Source: a virus
Length of the DNA stretch: 49,549 bases
Strand: one strand, 5' to 3'
Virus record (IMG/VR): IMGVR_UViG_3300028392_000094
Location: 1-49,549 of that record
Part shown: positions 24,910-32,402 of the stretch, in pieces
How the letters are laid out: every line of letters starts with the position of its first letter
Position numbering within the stretch: position 1 is the first letter of the stretch
Program-made: the position numbers and the translations under genes
The notes under the pieces: model-generated
Told to the model about the DNA's origin: nothing
Databases searched by the model: none
What the model saw: only the letters and a program-made list of their open reading frames with translations

Positions 24910-25562
24910 TGATAATTGCAGGTGAACTTGACTTGACCGTGCCAGCTATGGATATAGATGCTGTAAAGAATTTTATTCTTTTAACAAAAGAAATGCACGA
25001 TAATTCAGTAGCGGCCGCTGAAGAAAAAATATACGTCGAAAGAAACCAACGCCCGTATCCCTGGGATCGTAGAATATTAGAAAGAGATAGTAAAACATAT
25101 TGGAGATATAATCAGCTAGAGGTATTTAAACCAATCCTTCCTCTATTAGATCAATTACCGCTAAACACTGAACACAGAAGTATCATCATGATATACCAAG
25201 AAAATTATGTTGATTATGATTTTAACTATCATTTTGATAACGTTGCTGGTATTGGATTTAGGATCTGTTTTAATCTAGATACTGATAAGACCTTTGTACA
25301 ATTATCTCAATTGAAAGAAGAATTTGTAAAACACGGAAGAACAAAGAATAAGATAGAAGATGATATGGTCGAGGGAGATGTTACTGATTTAGTGCCATCG
25401 AAACCAAATACTGTATTTTTTCTTAACGGTACAAACTTCCCACATCGAGTACCAGTGTTGCCCCATACTGGCCCTAGACTAGTACTAATCGTGATGGGAT
25501 TGCCGACATTCAATTTTAACAATCTAAAATGGTTGCAAAAGTTTGAAAAAGATGTACTATAA
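24909..25562 (+). CDS. 2OG/Fe(II) oxygenase-like protein
   Basis: The 217-residue protein has FNYHFDNVAGIGFRICFNLD, with HxD iron ligands, and LNGTNFPHRVPVLPHTGPRLV, with a distal histidine and a 2OG-binding Arg. The size and order are those of compact phage double-stranded beta-helix oxygenases. It follows the GNAT gene without a gap and overlaps the next oxygenase, giving a tandem pair. Confidence 0.7.
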   Translation: MIIAGELDLTVPAMDIDAVKNFILLTKEMHDNSVAAAEEKIYVERNQRPYPWDRRILERDSKTYWRYNQLEVFKPILPLLDQLPLNTEHRSIIMIYQENYVDYDFNYHFDNVAGIGFRICFNLDTDKTFVQLSQLKEEFVKHGRTKNKIEDDMVEGDVTDLVPSKPNTVFFLNGTNFPHRVPVLPHTGPRLVLIVMGLPTFNFNNLKWLQKFEKDVL

Positions 25563-26082
25563 ATTATTAGCTTTAGATGACTGGCAAGTAGTTTCTAATA
25601 AATTAAATAGCTATGTTGATCAACACCCAGAATTAATCGCTGGTCGGAATAGTCCGTGGGTAAACTCTAATACACAAGAAGTATTAACTACTATTCCCGA
25701 ACTGCAAGATCTATTTAGGCCGCTTGATTTAACCATAGCTAGGATTAGTTTTTTTATCATGTGGACTACCTCGTGTGAGATACATGTAGACGATACTATA
25801 TGTAATGCTAGAATTAACTTGCCTGTGCGCAACTGTGCCAATACTTGGACACGATTTTTTACACCACCTACATCTTCTGTTAGGAAATATCAACCAAATG
25901 GCGTGTCCTACATACACATTGAAGGCCCGTTCACCGAAGTTGATAAATTTGAACTAATTGGCCCTGTTGTGTTTAAACCTAAAGAGCCGCATCAAGTAAC
26001 AATAGAACACAACAATTTTCCCAGGATCTCAGTTACTATAGCGTTCAACGAAGATCCAGTATCACTTATTACCACCAAATAG
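25552..26082 (+). CDS. 2OG/Fe(II) oxygenase-like protein
   Basis: I use the ATG at MYYKLLALDDWQVV, not a TTG three codons earlier. The 176-residue protein has CEIHVDDTICNARINLPVRNC (HxD), an NTWTRFF segment and KEPHQVTIEHNNFPRISVTI with distal His and Arg. The same arrangement, including the NC...F.RFF block, is found in 39256-39810, so these two are paralogues. The 3' end converges with the next gene. Confidence 0.72.
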   Translation: MYYKLLALDDWQVVSNKLNSYVDQHPELIAGRNSPWVNSNTQEVLTTIPELQDLFRPLDLTIARISFFIMWTTSCEIHVDDTICNARINLPVRNCANTWTRFFTPPTSSVRKYQPNGVSYIHIEGPFTEVDKFELIGPVVFKPKEPHQVTIEHNNFPRISVTIAFNEDPVSLITTK

Positions 26083-26869
26083 CGTGGTCTTTATATTTCT
26101 CTAAACTTCTTGTAAGCAATTCTGCATATTTTACTGGATCTGTTTGACAGATAATAAAAGCAGTAATTCTAGTATCATTACTGTCCGGAACTGTTTCCAC
26201 ACCATGCGCGGCATGCGTAGTAGTTAAGTGGAATGGAAAGCACGGCTTAGGATAAGTTCCGTAAATACGTTCATCATCTACTATAGTGTTCCACGGTAGT
26301 TGTTTGTAACCATTAGGGCCGCTGATAATATTCAATAATCGCCCTTCAGTAGGTGCCTTTGCTTTTTGAAAGAATATTTTTGCATCGCTACGATTGACAA
26401 GATAGAATCTTAATCCAAACCAAATATCCGGATCAGTATGCAGGCCAACATCTGTATTTGCTTTTTGATTTAAAAAACTAATAGTATAAAAGTTTTTAAT
26501 AGGTAATTGCTTAATATAGTTGCCTAGTTCAGGAAACCATTCAACAAACTCTGCCCAATATTCCCAACCATCTTGCTTGAAGTCACTACGCATCACATGG
26601 ATCAATCTCCAAGGATATGTGTCTTTCTCTTTTGACCAGCTGGCGGTATACTTGAGCCACGGGCTATCAAGTGGGATAGGCCCAACCGCACCCGATACGC
26701 TCCCAGCTAATGTTCCTTTATCTCTCTCGGTGCGCATAGTAATGTATTCAAACATTTTTTCTTCGTCTATCGCAGGAGGATCGGGGAGATCTAAAGGACA
26801 GTAAATTAAACTTTTAAAAGGTTCTAGTTCTTTTGGAAATACACGAAGTAGGGAAGGATCTCTTATCAT
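26069..26869 (-). CDS. 2OG/Fe(II) oxygenase-like protein (aspartyl-hydroxylase-like)
   Basis: The 266-residue protein has TDVGLHTDPDIWFGLRFYLV, giving HxD and an Arg, and THAAHGVETVPDSNDTRITAF, giving the distal His and a second Arg, as in the aspartyl/asparaginyl beta-hydroxylase branch. The first 120 residues are unrelated. A short overlap with the converging oxygenase gene ends the island on this side. Confidence 0.7.
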   Translation of the reverse strand: MIRDPSLLRVFPKELEPFKSLIYCPLDLPDPPAIDEEKMFEYITMRTERDKGTLAGSVSGAVGPIPLDSPWLKYTASWSKEKDTYPWRLIHVMRSDFKQDGWEYWAEFVEWFPELGNYIKQLPIKNFYTISFLNQKANTDVGLHTDPDIWFGLRFYLVNRSDAKIFFQKAKAPTEGRLLNIISGPNGYKQLPWNTIVDDERIYGTYPKPCFPFHLTTTHAAHGVETVPDSNDTRITAFIICQTDPVKYAELLTRSLEKYKDHAIWW

Positions 26870-26874
26870 GAATT

Positions 26875-26882
26875 ATTTATTG
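26875..26882 (-). promoter_or_regulatory. T4-late-like promoter box
   Basis: AATAAATA on the minus strand a few bases upstream of the oxygenase start; the short distance makes this tentative. Confidence 0.35.
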
Positions 26883-26921
26883 TTCTAGAAGCACAGGACA
26901 AAAAAACATCTCGATATAGGA

Positions 26922-27515
26922 TTATCTTAAATTGTAAGTACTAATAATTGCCTGTAATACTGGAAACATTTGTTCAGCCCATAATCCGCAACCATCAGCA
27001 GTCATGTGTCCGGCAGGATATTTGGTTCCTGGCTGATCATATGTTCTATATTGTGCGTTAACGGGTACGCCCTTAGACCAGTTGCCGTAATAATGTGCGC
27101 CATAATGGGTTGCAAATGGCTCAGCTTCTTCGGGAGTTTGAATCGAATAGTTTGAAACATATATAGTCGGCATATTAATTGATTGCAAATAAGCAAGTAT
27201 TTCTAAACTTGCATCTACACTAAATGTTTTATTCGCTTCATTTGGGCCTGGCTCAACAATTACTATCTTTGTTTCTTTATTGATATTTCTTTTTAATCGA
27301 TTCAGCATCCATACAGGCTTATCGCCATTTATGCCACCGTTAATAACAGTTGCATCAATATTGTTCTGACGCAACAATTTATTAAGTCTGCCAGTAAATT
27401 CTTGCTCGCCCATTTTACAATTGGTGTTACTTGTGCCTAGTGCATAAATTTCAAAACCAAAAGCGGTTGACGAAACTAGTAGTAATGTAAAAAATAATAT
27501 TTTTACTTTAAACAT
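26922..27515 (-). CDS. Secreted SGNH/GDSL hydrolase
   Basis: A signal peptide (MFKVKILFFTLLLVSSTAFG) precedes an SGNH domain of about 175 residues: IYALGTSNTN (block I, the Ser of GTSNT), NGGINGDKP (block II/III), VEPGPNEAN, and AGHMTADGCGLWA (block V with Asp and His). It should act in the periplasm as an esterase or acyl hydrolase, perhaps on peptidoglycan, LPS or lipid. It differs from the cytoplasmic SGNH protein at 3673-4461. It has its own sigma70-type promoter. Confidence 0.78.
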   Translation of the reverse strand: MFKVKILFFTLLLVSSTAFGFEIYALGTSNTNCKMGEQEFTGRLNKLLRQNNIDATVINGGINGDKPVWMLNRLKRNINKETKIVIVEPGPNEANKTFSVDASLEILAYLQSINMPTIYVSNYSIQTPEEAEPFATHYGAHYYGNWSKGVPVNAQYRTYDQPGTKYPAGHMTADGCGLWAEQMFPVLQAIISTYNLR

Positions 27516-27544
27516 AGTTAGATCCTTTCTGTGTGTATGTGTAT

Positions 27545-27573
27545 ATTATAGCAAGGATTTTAGAAACTGTCAA
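27545..27573 (-). promoter_or_regulatory. Sigma70-type promoter for the secreted SGNH hydrolase
   Basis: TTGACA, 17 bp, TATAAT on the minus strand. The T-run of the neighbouring terminator ends just before it. Confidence 0.85.
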
Positions 27574-27580
27574 TCAAAAA

Positions 27581-27602
27581 AATAGGACCCGAAGGTCCTA
27601 TT
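27581..27602 (-). terminator. UUCG-tetraloop terminator after the phosphoesterase
   Basis: A 9-bp stem (AATAGGACC/GGTCCTATT) with a TTCG loop on the minus strand is followed by a T-run, right after the stop of the phosphoesterase gene. Confidence 0.85.
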
Positions 27603-27613
27603 CTAATCTACTA

Positions 27614-28219
27614 TTACATAGTAGGCCCGTTGCCGTTCCTAAATCCAACTGCTCCGCCCTCTTCCTCAATGCGCTTTAACACATCTTCAAATAAAATTGG
27701 AGCAAAGTCCGGAGTTTGTTCCACACAAACGCAATGATAGCGTGGATCGATCTCATCGCTGTATAAAACTTCGCCAGTTTTAGCATCTACTCCACGAGCC
27801 TTACGTACACGATTTGCATGAGTGTGTCCGTGAATGTTAACACCAAAACGTCCAAGACTTTCTGCATGGACTGGAATATGGCTAAGGATCATACCGTTCA
27901 TAACGTGATAAGCTCTAAGTTCTCTAAAGTGAGCACGATAGTCCTCATCTTTAAAGATATCGTGGTTACCACGAATTAAAACTTTGTCCCCGTTAAGCCT
28001 GCGCATGATACTTAACGCTTTACGATTGATGACAACATCGCCCAAATGATAGACCTTGTCAGTGGGCTTTACCCGTTCGTTCCACGCCTTAACCATTGCC
28101 TCGTCCATTTCCTCAGCTGAGTCCCATGGACGAAGTTTTGTAACACCATCGTTACGTGTGAAGCGGCATACACCCATGTGTCCAAAGTGTGTATCGCTTA
28201 CTAAGAATACACTTGGCAT
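27614..28219 (-). CDS. Metallophosphoesterase (YfcE/MJ0912-like)
   Basis: The 201-residue protein has SDTHFGH, YHLGDVV, IRGNHD, LSHIPVH and NIHGHTH, the full set of metal ligands for a calcineurin-like phosphoesterase. The length and the short DTHFGH start fit phage and plasmid phosphodiesterases that act on small nucleotides. A strong AGGAGGCG ribosome site precedes it. It follows a small 57-residue gene and ends at a terminator. Confidence 0.9.
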   Translation of the reverse strand: MPSVFLVSDTHFGHMGVCRFTRNDGVTKLRPWDSAEEMDEAMVKAWNERVKPTDKVYHLGDVVINRKALSIMRRLNGDKVLIRGNHDIFKDEDYRAHFRELRAYHVMNGMILSHIPVHAESLGRFGVNIHGHTHANRVRKARGVDAKTGEVLYSDEIDPRYHCVCVEQTPDFAPILFEDVLKRIEEEGGAVGFRNGNGPTM

Positions 28220-28234
28220 ATTCGCCTCCTTTCT

Positions 28235-28408
28235 TTAATAAGTTTCTTTAATAATGTTGTACTCTGTGGCAGGCCACTTGGCCTTAAATTCATCGCTCTT
28301 TACATATTCATTAAATGCTTTAGCATCAAAAAACATTTTATGAAACTCTGTCTTCATCTCGCCTTTTTTGGTTACTGTTAAGTAAACCGATTTTGCTTTG
28401 CCAGCCAT
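28235..28408 (-). CDS. Small hypothetical protein
   Basis: A 57-residue frame begins MAGKAKSVYLTVTKKGEMKT and ends in an aromatic and charged tail (WPATEYNIIKETY). It is basic at the start and has no transmembrane part. It lies between a promoter and the phosphoesterase gene, ending 16 bases before that gene's start, so the two are probably an operon. Function unknown. Confidence 0.6.
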   Translation of the reverse strand: MAGKAKSVYLTVTKKGEMKTEFHKMFFDAKAFNEYVKSDEFKAKWPATEYNIIKETY

Positions 28409-28434
28409 TGAGTACCTTTCTTGTTTAATAAGTT

Positions 28435-28463
28435 ATTATACTACTTATTCAACAATCGGTCAA
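28435..28463 (-). promoter_or_regulatory. Sigma70-type promoter for the phosphoesterase operon
   Basis: TTGACC, 17 bp, TATAAT on the minus strand. Confidence 0.75.
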
Positions 28464-28467
28464 CCAG

Positions 28468-28959
28468 TCAAATATCACCATCAGTTCGTGTGTTTCCGCC
28501 TTGTTGGTACAGATACGGACGATGCTTGATTTCTTCCTGCTCATCGTATGTCCACCCCAGCACTTTCATCATTCTGTGTTTGACCAGCAGATTAGGACTG
28601 CGCCATTTGCCCACATCGTCAAATCCCATCATGACTCCAAGTTCACACACTGCACCCGAGCGACAAATGCCAGCAAAGCAATGAACAACCACATTCATGC
28701 GATTAGCCAATGCATGTTGTAGCAAGCGAACAAGCTCAGCGGCCTGCTCCGGACTACAACGCATGGCTTCGTCCAAGGCAAAGTCTTTTTCTTCGATGTC
28801 CAAGAACTCAAAGTTATGACGCTCTTTGAATTGGTGCTTGGCTTCAGGGCGCCATGAGGCAGGGTCGGTAATACTGATCAGCATACTATTAGGGCCAGCC
28901 GCATGATGGAACCCAATTGGGATATCAGAGGCAGCTACATTTTCAATCCATGGCATCAT
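28468..28959 (-). CDS. Cysteine-based protein tyrosine / dual-specificity phosphatase
   Basis: The start used is the ATG that follows a GGAG site, giving MMPWIENVAASDIP (163 residues); an upstream TTG is possible. The phosphatase signature is VVVHCFAGICRSGAV (HCxxGxxRSG, Cys nucleophile and Arg). A DxA-like general acid region precedes it. Enzymes of this fold dephosphorylate proteins, RNA 5' ends or phosphoinositides. It overlaps the end of the P-loop kinase gene, suggesting a kinase/phosphatase pair. Confidence 0.8.
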   Translation of the reverse strand: MMPWIENVAASDIPIGFHHAAGPNSMLISITDPASWRPEAKHQFKERHNFEFLDIEEKDFALDEAMRCSPEQAAELVRLLQHALANRMNVVVHCFAGICRSGAVCELGVMMGFDDVGKWRSPNLLVKHRMMKVLGWTYDEQEEIKHRPYLYQQGGNTRTDGDI

Positions 28960-29423
28960 GTTCTCCAAATTTCTTTAAAACCTTCTTCTTCGGTTGGATC
29001 TTCCCAACTGGCAATCATACTAGCAACAACATGTTCTGGTACAATTTTTCCAGACTCCCAACGACTTGCCAGTCTACGAACAAGTTCTGTATGCTCAGGT
29101 GTAGGAAATACTACCGCAATATGTTCATAGTCAGGCAACATTCGAAACTTCTTAGCACGACTAGCAATAGTAGTACTAGTTTGATCCCAAATTATAGTAT
29201 GGTCGTGCTCACGTGCAAATACAACTTGTTCAGCCATAAGCTCAACTGCTCGGGGCATGTAGTCTGTAAATACTTCAGAATAAGTTTTACCCTGCTCTCT
29301 TGCATAGTCTTCTACAAACGAATCTGTGCTAACTACGGTCAAACCCAAAGCCCAAATTTGATCTTTGATCCAAGTACTTTTTCCAGCGCCTGGCACTCCA
29401 ATTAGTTGGTAACACCTAGGCAT
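28956..29423 (-). CDS. P-loop kinase (AAA_33 / polynucleotide-kinase-like)
   Basis: I start at MPRCYQLIGVPGAGKSTW, whose ATG overlaps the upstream stop as TAATG. The Walker A motif is GVPGAGKST. TIIWDQTSTT is a Walker-B-like or lid-proximal region resembling the kinase domain of T4 polynucleotide kinase and zeta toxins. The 155-residue size is that of a single kinase domain. The likely role is phosphorylation of a nucleic acid 5' end or small molecule. Confidence 0.8.
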   Translation of the reverse strand: MPRCYQLIGVPGAGKSTWIKDQIWALGLTVVSTDSFVEDYAREQGKTYSEVFTDYMPRAVELMAEQVVFAREHDHTIIWDQTSTTIASRAKKFRMLPDYEHIAVVFPTPEHTELVRRLASRWESGKIVPEHVVASMIASWEDPTEEEGFKEIWRT

Positions 29424-29590
29424 TAATGCACCGCTTCTTTTGCGTCTACAGTACATTCAACGACCCAGTTATTAAACTGGGTAAACTTGTCGACTTCTAC
29501 ACCCAGTCCAACTGCTTCGTTTACAAAATGCTGTAATAGCGAATTGTACAATTCGTCAGGCATTGTATCTTTATCAAATTTAATCTTCAT
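29423..29590 (-). CDS. Small hypothetical protein
   Basis: The ATG of MKIKFDKDTMPDELYNSL overlaps the upstream stop by four bases, so I use it instead of the longer frame. The 55-residue product is acidic and amphipathic, with FVNEAVGLGVEVDKFT and a strand WVVECTVDA. It lies between the kinase and another small gene in a run of overlapping frames. Confidence 0.6.
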   Translation of the reverse strand: MKIKFDKDTMPDELYNSLLQHFVNEAVGLGVEVDKFTQFNNWVVECTVDAKEAVH

Positions 29591-29814
29591 ACACGTTCTT
29601 TCTTTACTCGACCAATCCGGCTCGATTTGTTCCAATCATAGGCAATGCCATCCGGGCACTTGCCATCCTTAATCGTGTCTACACCAAACATACCTACAAT
29701 TTCAAAGTCTGGACCTTTGATGGTTACAAACTCGTCCATACTCTTAGCAACGTTCATTGCCTCGGCTAGTGTAAGTACTTTGAATGTTTCTTCTTTTCCT
29801 ATTACTCTATACAT
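29587..29814 (-). CDS. Small hypothetical protein
   Basis: The 75-residue protein begins MYRVIGKEETFKVLTLAEAM and has a strand-helix-strand pattern (FVTIKGPDFEIVGMFGVDTI) ending in a basic tail. It overlaps neighbours on both sides by four to eight bases. No family recognised. Confidence 0.6.
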   Translation of the reverse strand: MYRVIGKEETFKVLTLAEAMNVAKSMDEFVTIKGPDFEIVGMFGVDTIKDGKCPDGIAYDWNKSSRIGRVKKERV

Positions 29815-30064
29815 CTATATTATACCTACGAACTTTGTTTTTCCAAACAGTCCAACGAGTAAAAAATAAACTTGGGCCCACAATTTCTTCTTCGTCACTG
29901 AACAAGTTTTCTAATACAACCATGTTGGTACGATTAACTTTAACAACAGTACCGACTATTTTTTCGGTATGGGGTTTATAGCCACGAGGCTTTCTACCAA
30001 TACGGCGGTGTGTGTGCGTAAAGCACACTAATTCACCTTCTGAAATTTTTCTTACTTCTTTCAT
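29807..30064 (-). CDS. Small basic SH3/KOW-like protein
   Basis: The 85-residue protein reads as a small beta barrel: KISEGELVCFTHTHRRIGRK, then TEKIVGTVVKVNRTNMVVLE, which has the alternating strand pattern of KOW or SH3-like nucleic-acid-binding folds. It is basic at both ends. A similar small basic protein is not found elsewhere in the window. Function inferred only from pattern. Confidence 0.55.
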   Translation of the reverse strand: MKEVRKISEGELVCFTHTHRRIGRKPRGYKPHTEKIVGTVVKVNRTNMVVLENLFSDEEEIVGPSLFFTRWTVWKNKVRRYNIDV

Positions 30065-30074
30065 TTCCCACTCC

Positions 30075-30266
30075 TTACATCAAACCTACTAACCGAAAAT
30101 AGTCATCATGTGGCACGTAGAAATCTGTTTTTGGATCCCAGTACTTGCCTTCTTTTGGATCGTAATACAGAATACGTCCTGCAACCAAAAATGGACCTTC
30201 AAGTTTAGGCAAAGGGCCATAGCCTTGATACAAGTCTGCTGTTCTTCCTAAAATTTTAAATGCCAT
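30075..30266 (-). CDS. Small hypothetical protein
   Basis: The start chosen, MAFKILGRTADLYQGYGPL, has an AGGAGCG ribosome site; a longer frame of 83 codons begins in the next gene. The 63-residue product is rich in Tyr and Asp (GRILYYDPKEGKYWDPKTDF). It resembles short phage proteins of unknown role. Confidence 0.6.
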   Translation of the reverse strand: MAFKILGRTADLYQGYGPLPKLEGPFLVAGRILYYDPKEGKYWDPKTDFYVPHDDYFRLVGLM

Positions 30267-30297
30267 TTTTCGCTCCTGTGTGTTTCTGTATGTGTTA

Positions 30298-30326
30298 ATT
30301 ATACTGCCTGTTGGCAGACACGTCAA
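30298..30326 (-). promoter_or_regulatory. Sigma70-type promoter for the small-gene operon
   Basis: TTGACG, 17 bp, TATAAT on the minus strand, with a leader ending in ACACACAGGAGCG before the gene at 30075-30266. Confidence 0.75.
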
Positions 30327-30721
30327 TCAATTGCTCTACGAAATATCAATTCTTGTTTACTGAATGCATCTATTTCCCAAGGTTGTTGCAAATACGCAAC
30401 ACTTCTTCCGTAGAATTTACCCTTCCATTTAAGTCCCTTGGGTGAAGGCTTTAGAATGCCTTTGGCAAACTGTGCTACGTGTGTCAATTCGTGCGCAAGT
30501 GTTACACCAAAATCTACTCGATTGCGAGTGGGTTTAAGCACGACAAGAATAGTGTCAATACCTAACAACGGAACTGTAGTTCCATTTTCTTCTAGCTCTT
30601 TGTCAATCTTGATATGTAAGAGTTTCTTACTTTTGGTTAACTTTAATTGAGCTAACATTGAGGGTAACAGTGCTTCAATGTATCTTTTGGTGCTAGAGCC
30701 AGCTTCAATATAAAATTCCAT
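30323..30721 (-). CDS. HExxH zinc metallopeptidase-like protein
   Basis: The 132-residue protein has DFGVTLAHELTHVAQF (HExxH, His77 and His81) and a later PWEIDAFSKQ segment, whose Glu is a good third zinc ligand. It is compact, lacks a signal peptide and has the size of a minimal metallopeptidase domain. Together with 2878-3603 and 11914-12582 it belongs to a set of cytoplasmic HExxH proteins with a (D/W)E.xDA-type third ligand. It has its own strong promoter. Confidence 0.7.
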   Translation of the reverse strand: MEFYIEAGSSTKRYIEALLPSMLAQLKLTKSKKLLHIKIDKELEENGTTVPLLGIDTILVVLKPTRNRVDFGVTLAHELTHVAQFAKGILKPSPKGLKWKGKFYGRSVAYLQQPWEIDAFSKQELIFRRAID

Positions 30722-30749
30722 ATCGCTCTCTGTTTGTTGCTATGTATGT

Positions 30750-30778
30750 ATTATAGCAGGTATTAACAGAGCTGTCAA
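30750..30778 (-). promoter_or_regulatory. Sigma70-type promoter for the gene at 30323-30721
   Basis: TTGACA, 17 bp, TATAAT on the minus strand, followed by an ACAAACAGAGAG leader. It overlaps the last codon of the halogenase gene. Confidence 0.85.
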
Positions 30779-32310
30779 TCACTAAATCCTTTAAGTTTAC
30801 GCTGTTCACGTAAATGCTCAATAAAATCATCGTATGAGTATTGATCTTTGAATTGAGATTCTAGTTGGAATCTAAATTTATTGTAGGTGTCTCTAGTAAT
30901 AAGAAATTCTTCAGGAGTTTTAAATTCATTCAAAGCCGCTTGCTTATTCAAAACTCCAACTCCGGCCATGATGTAACTCCAAAGCGGCCAGCCAGCATTA
31001 CCCCAAAACTTTGTAAAGTCATTTGTACTGGGCAATCGTACTTTGGCAGTTTCTAGTATGTCAGTGACAAAATCAGTTTTAGTTGCACCAGTTGCGATAT
31101 ATCTCCAAAACTCACTGTCAGTACGTCCGCCCATATAGTGCATGACCAAGAAGTCTTTCAAGGTATCATACATCATAGCCATGCGACTATTATATAGATT
31201 CATTGAGCCTTGGTTCATTGTTTCGTCTAGAGTAGGTCTTAGATACTCATTTACAAATGCTTTGATTTGTAAAATACTTGTGTGGATACTAGTAGCTTCT
31301 AGCGGTTCTAAAAATGCATAGCTCAACCCAACGCATACGCAATTTTTAACCCAAGCATTTTCCTGCCTGCCTGATTCAAATTTTAAAATTTTGATAGGCT
31401 CAATTGGATGCCCTAGTAAGGTTTCAATTTCTTCCTGTGCCTTATCTACAGTAGTAAAGTTGTCATCAAAGATGTATCCGTTACCTGTGCGATCCATTAG
31501 AGTAGTTTGCCAAAGCCAGCCATTCTTTTGAGCCCACGCTAGCGAATAGGGCACAGGTTTTTCGCCCGGCTTGTATTTTTGTAAGAATGGCATACCTGTA
31601 TTGACTGGCAAGTGTTTTTTGTAACTGGTCCACTTGCCCCCAACCTTATTCATCAGCACACGACTGAATCCCGAGCAATCAATAAAAAAGTCTGCGGCTA
31701 GTGTAGTGCCATTTGATAAACTTAATGAACTAATCAATCCTTGTTCATTTAGATTAATTTCTGTTATTTCACTATCAACGTGTGTAACGTTTGGTTTCTT
31801 TAAACAAAGTTTTTTAAAGTATTGACCTACCAGTTGGCCATTTACTTGTAGTGCATGAGTATGTTTTGTGAATCTTTTACCTCGAGCCCAATTACAAGTT
31901 CCTGCATCTATGATAGATCCGGTGTATGTTATTGATGTTAGTTTTTCTTTAGGTAGTTGTGTGAGTGCATAGGCAAACATTATATCAGGAGATTCATGGC
32001 TGGTAAAGCTACCGTCAATCGGACCAATATAATGTTCGTCTAGGTTAGGAGTCCAACCTTTATGTTTAATACCAAATTTAAGAGTGGAGCCTGTTTCAAG
32101 CATGAACTCATCGTGATTGGCTCCGAAGTCTTTACTTAGTTCATGCACAATAATGTCAGTAAAGAATCCTGTAGTAGCTTCGCCTACACCAATGATACCA
32201 AATTTACTGGATTCTAAAATGGTAACATTATGAGTTCCGGGATGTTTATTGATCAGCAATGAAGCTGCCAACCATCCTGCTGTACCACCACCGACAATGA
32301 CTATATGCAT
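30775..32310 (-). CDS. Flavin-dependent tryptophan-halogenase-like enzyme
   Basis: The 511-residue protein starts with the FAD-binding IVGGGTAGW (residues 5-13), has a conserved Lys in STLKFGIKHKGW (Lys78, the position of the catalytic lysine), and the family signature FLEPLEATS at 333-341. The WLWQTTL stretch near 265-271 replaces WxWxIP. Such enzymes chlorinate or brominate indoles and other aromatic rings with reduced FAD and oxygen. Halogenases of this type are known in cyanophages (VirX1). It lies alone between a tRNA-Val and the HExxH gene; a FAD reductase is not seen here. Confidence 0.88.
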   Translation of the reverse strand: MHIVIVGGGTAGWLAASLLINKHPGTHNVTILESSKFGIIGVGEATTGFFTDIIVHELSKDFGANHDEFMLETGSTLKFGIKHKGWTPNLDEHYIGPIDGSFTSHESPDIMFAYALTQLPKEKLTSITYTGSIIDAGTCNWARGKRFTKHTHALQVNGQLVGQYFKKLCLKKPNVTHVDSEITEINLNEQGLISSLSLSNGTTLAADFFIDCSGFSRVLMNKVGGKWTSYKKHLPVNTGMPFLQKYKPGEKPVPYSLAWAQKNGWLWQTTLMDRTGNGYIFDDNFTTVDKAQEEIETLLGHPIEPIKILKFESGRQENAWVKNCVCVGLSYAFLEPLEATSIHTSILQIKAFVNEYLRPTLDETMNQGSMNLYNSRMAMMYDTLKDFLVMHYMGGRTDSEFWRYIATGATKTDFVTDILETAKVRLPSTNDFTKFWGNAGWPLWSYIMAGVGVLNKQAALNEFKTPEEFLITRDTYNKFRFQLESQFKDQYSYDDFIEHLREQRKLKGFSD

Positions 32311-32326
32311 ATACTACACCTATTAA

Positions 32327-32402
32327 TGGTAGGAAGTGCCGGGGTCGAACCGACGACATTCTGCGTGTAAGGCAGACGCTCTACCAACTGAGCTAACTTC
32401 CT
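32327..32402 (-). tRNA. tRNA-Val(TAC)
   Basis: Cloverleaf with acceptor AGGAAGT/ACTTCCT, anticodon loop CTTACAC and encoded CCA. Standalone, between the halogenase and rpoZ genes. Confidence 0.92.

Noticed and set aside
14059-26869. Insertion sequence or transposon as the carrier of the island
   Set aside because: No transposase, integrase or terminal inverted repeats were seen at its borders.
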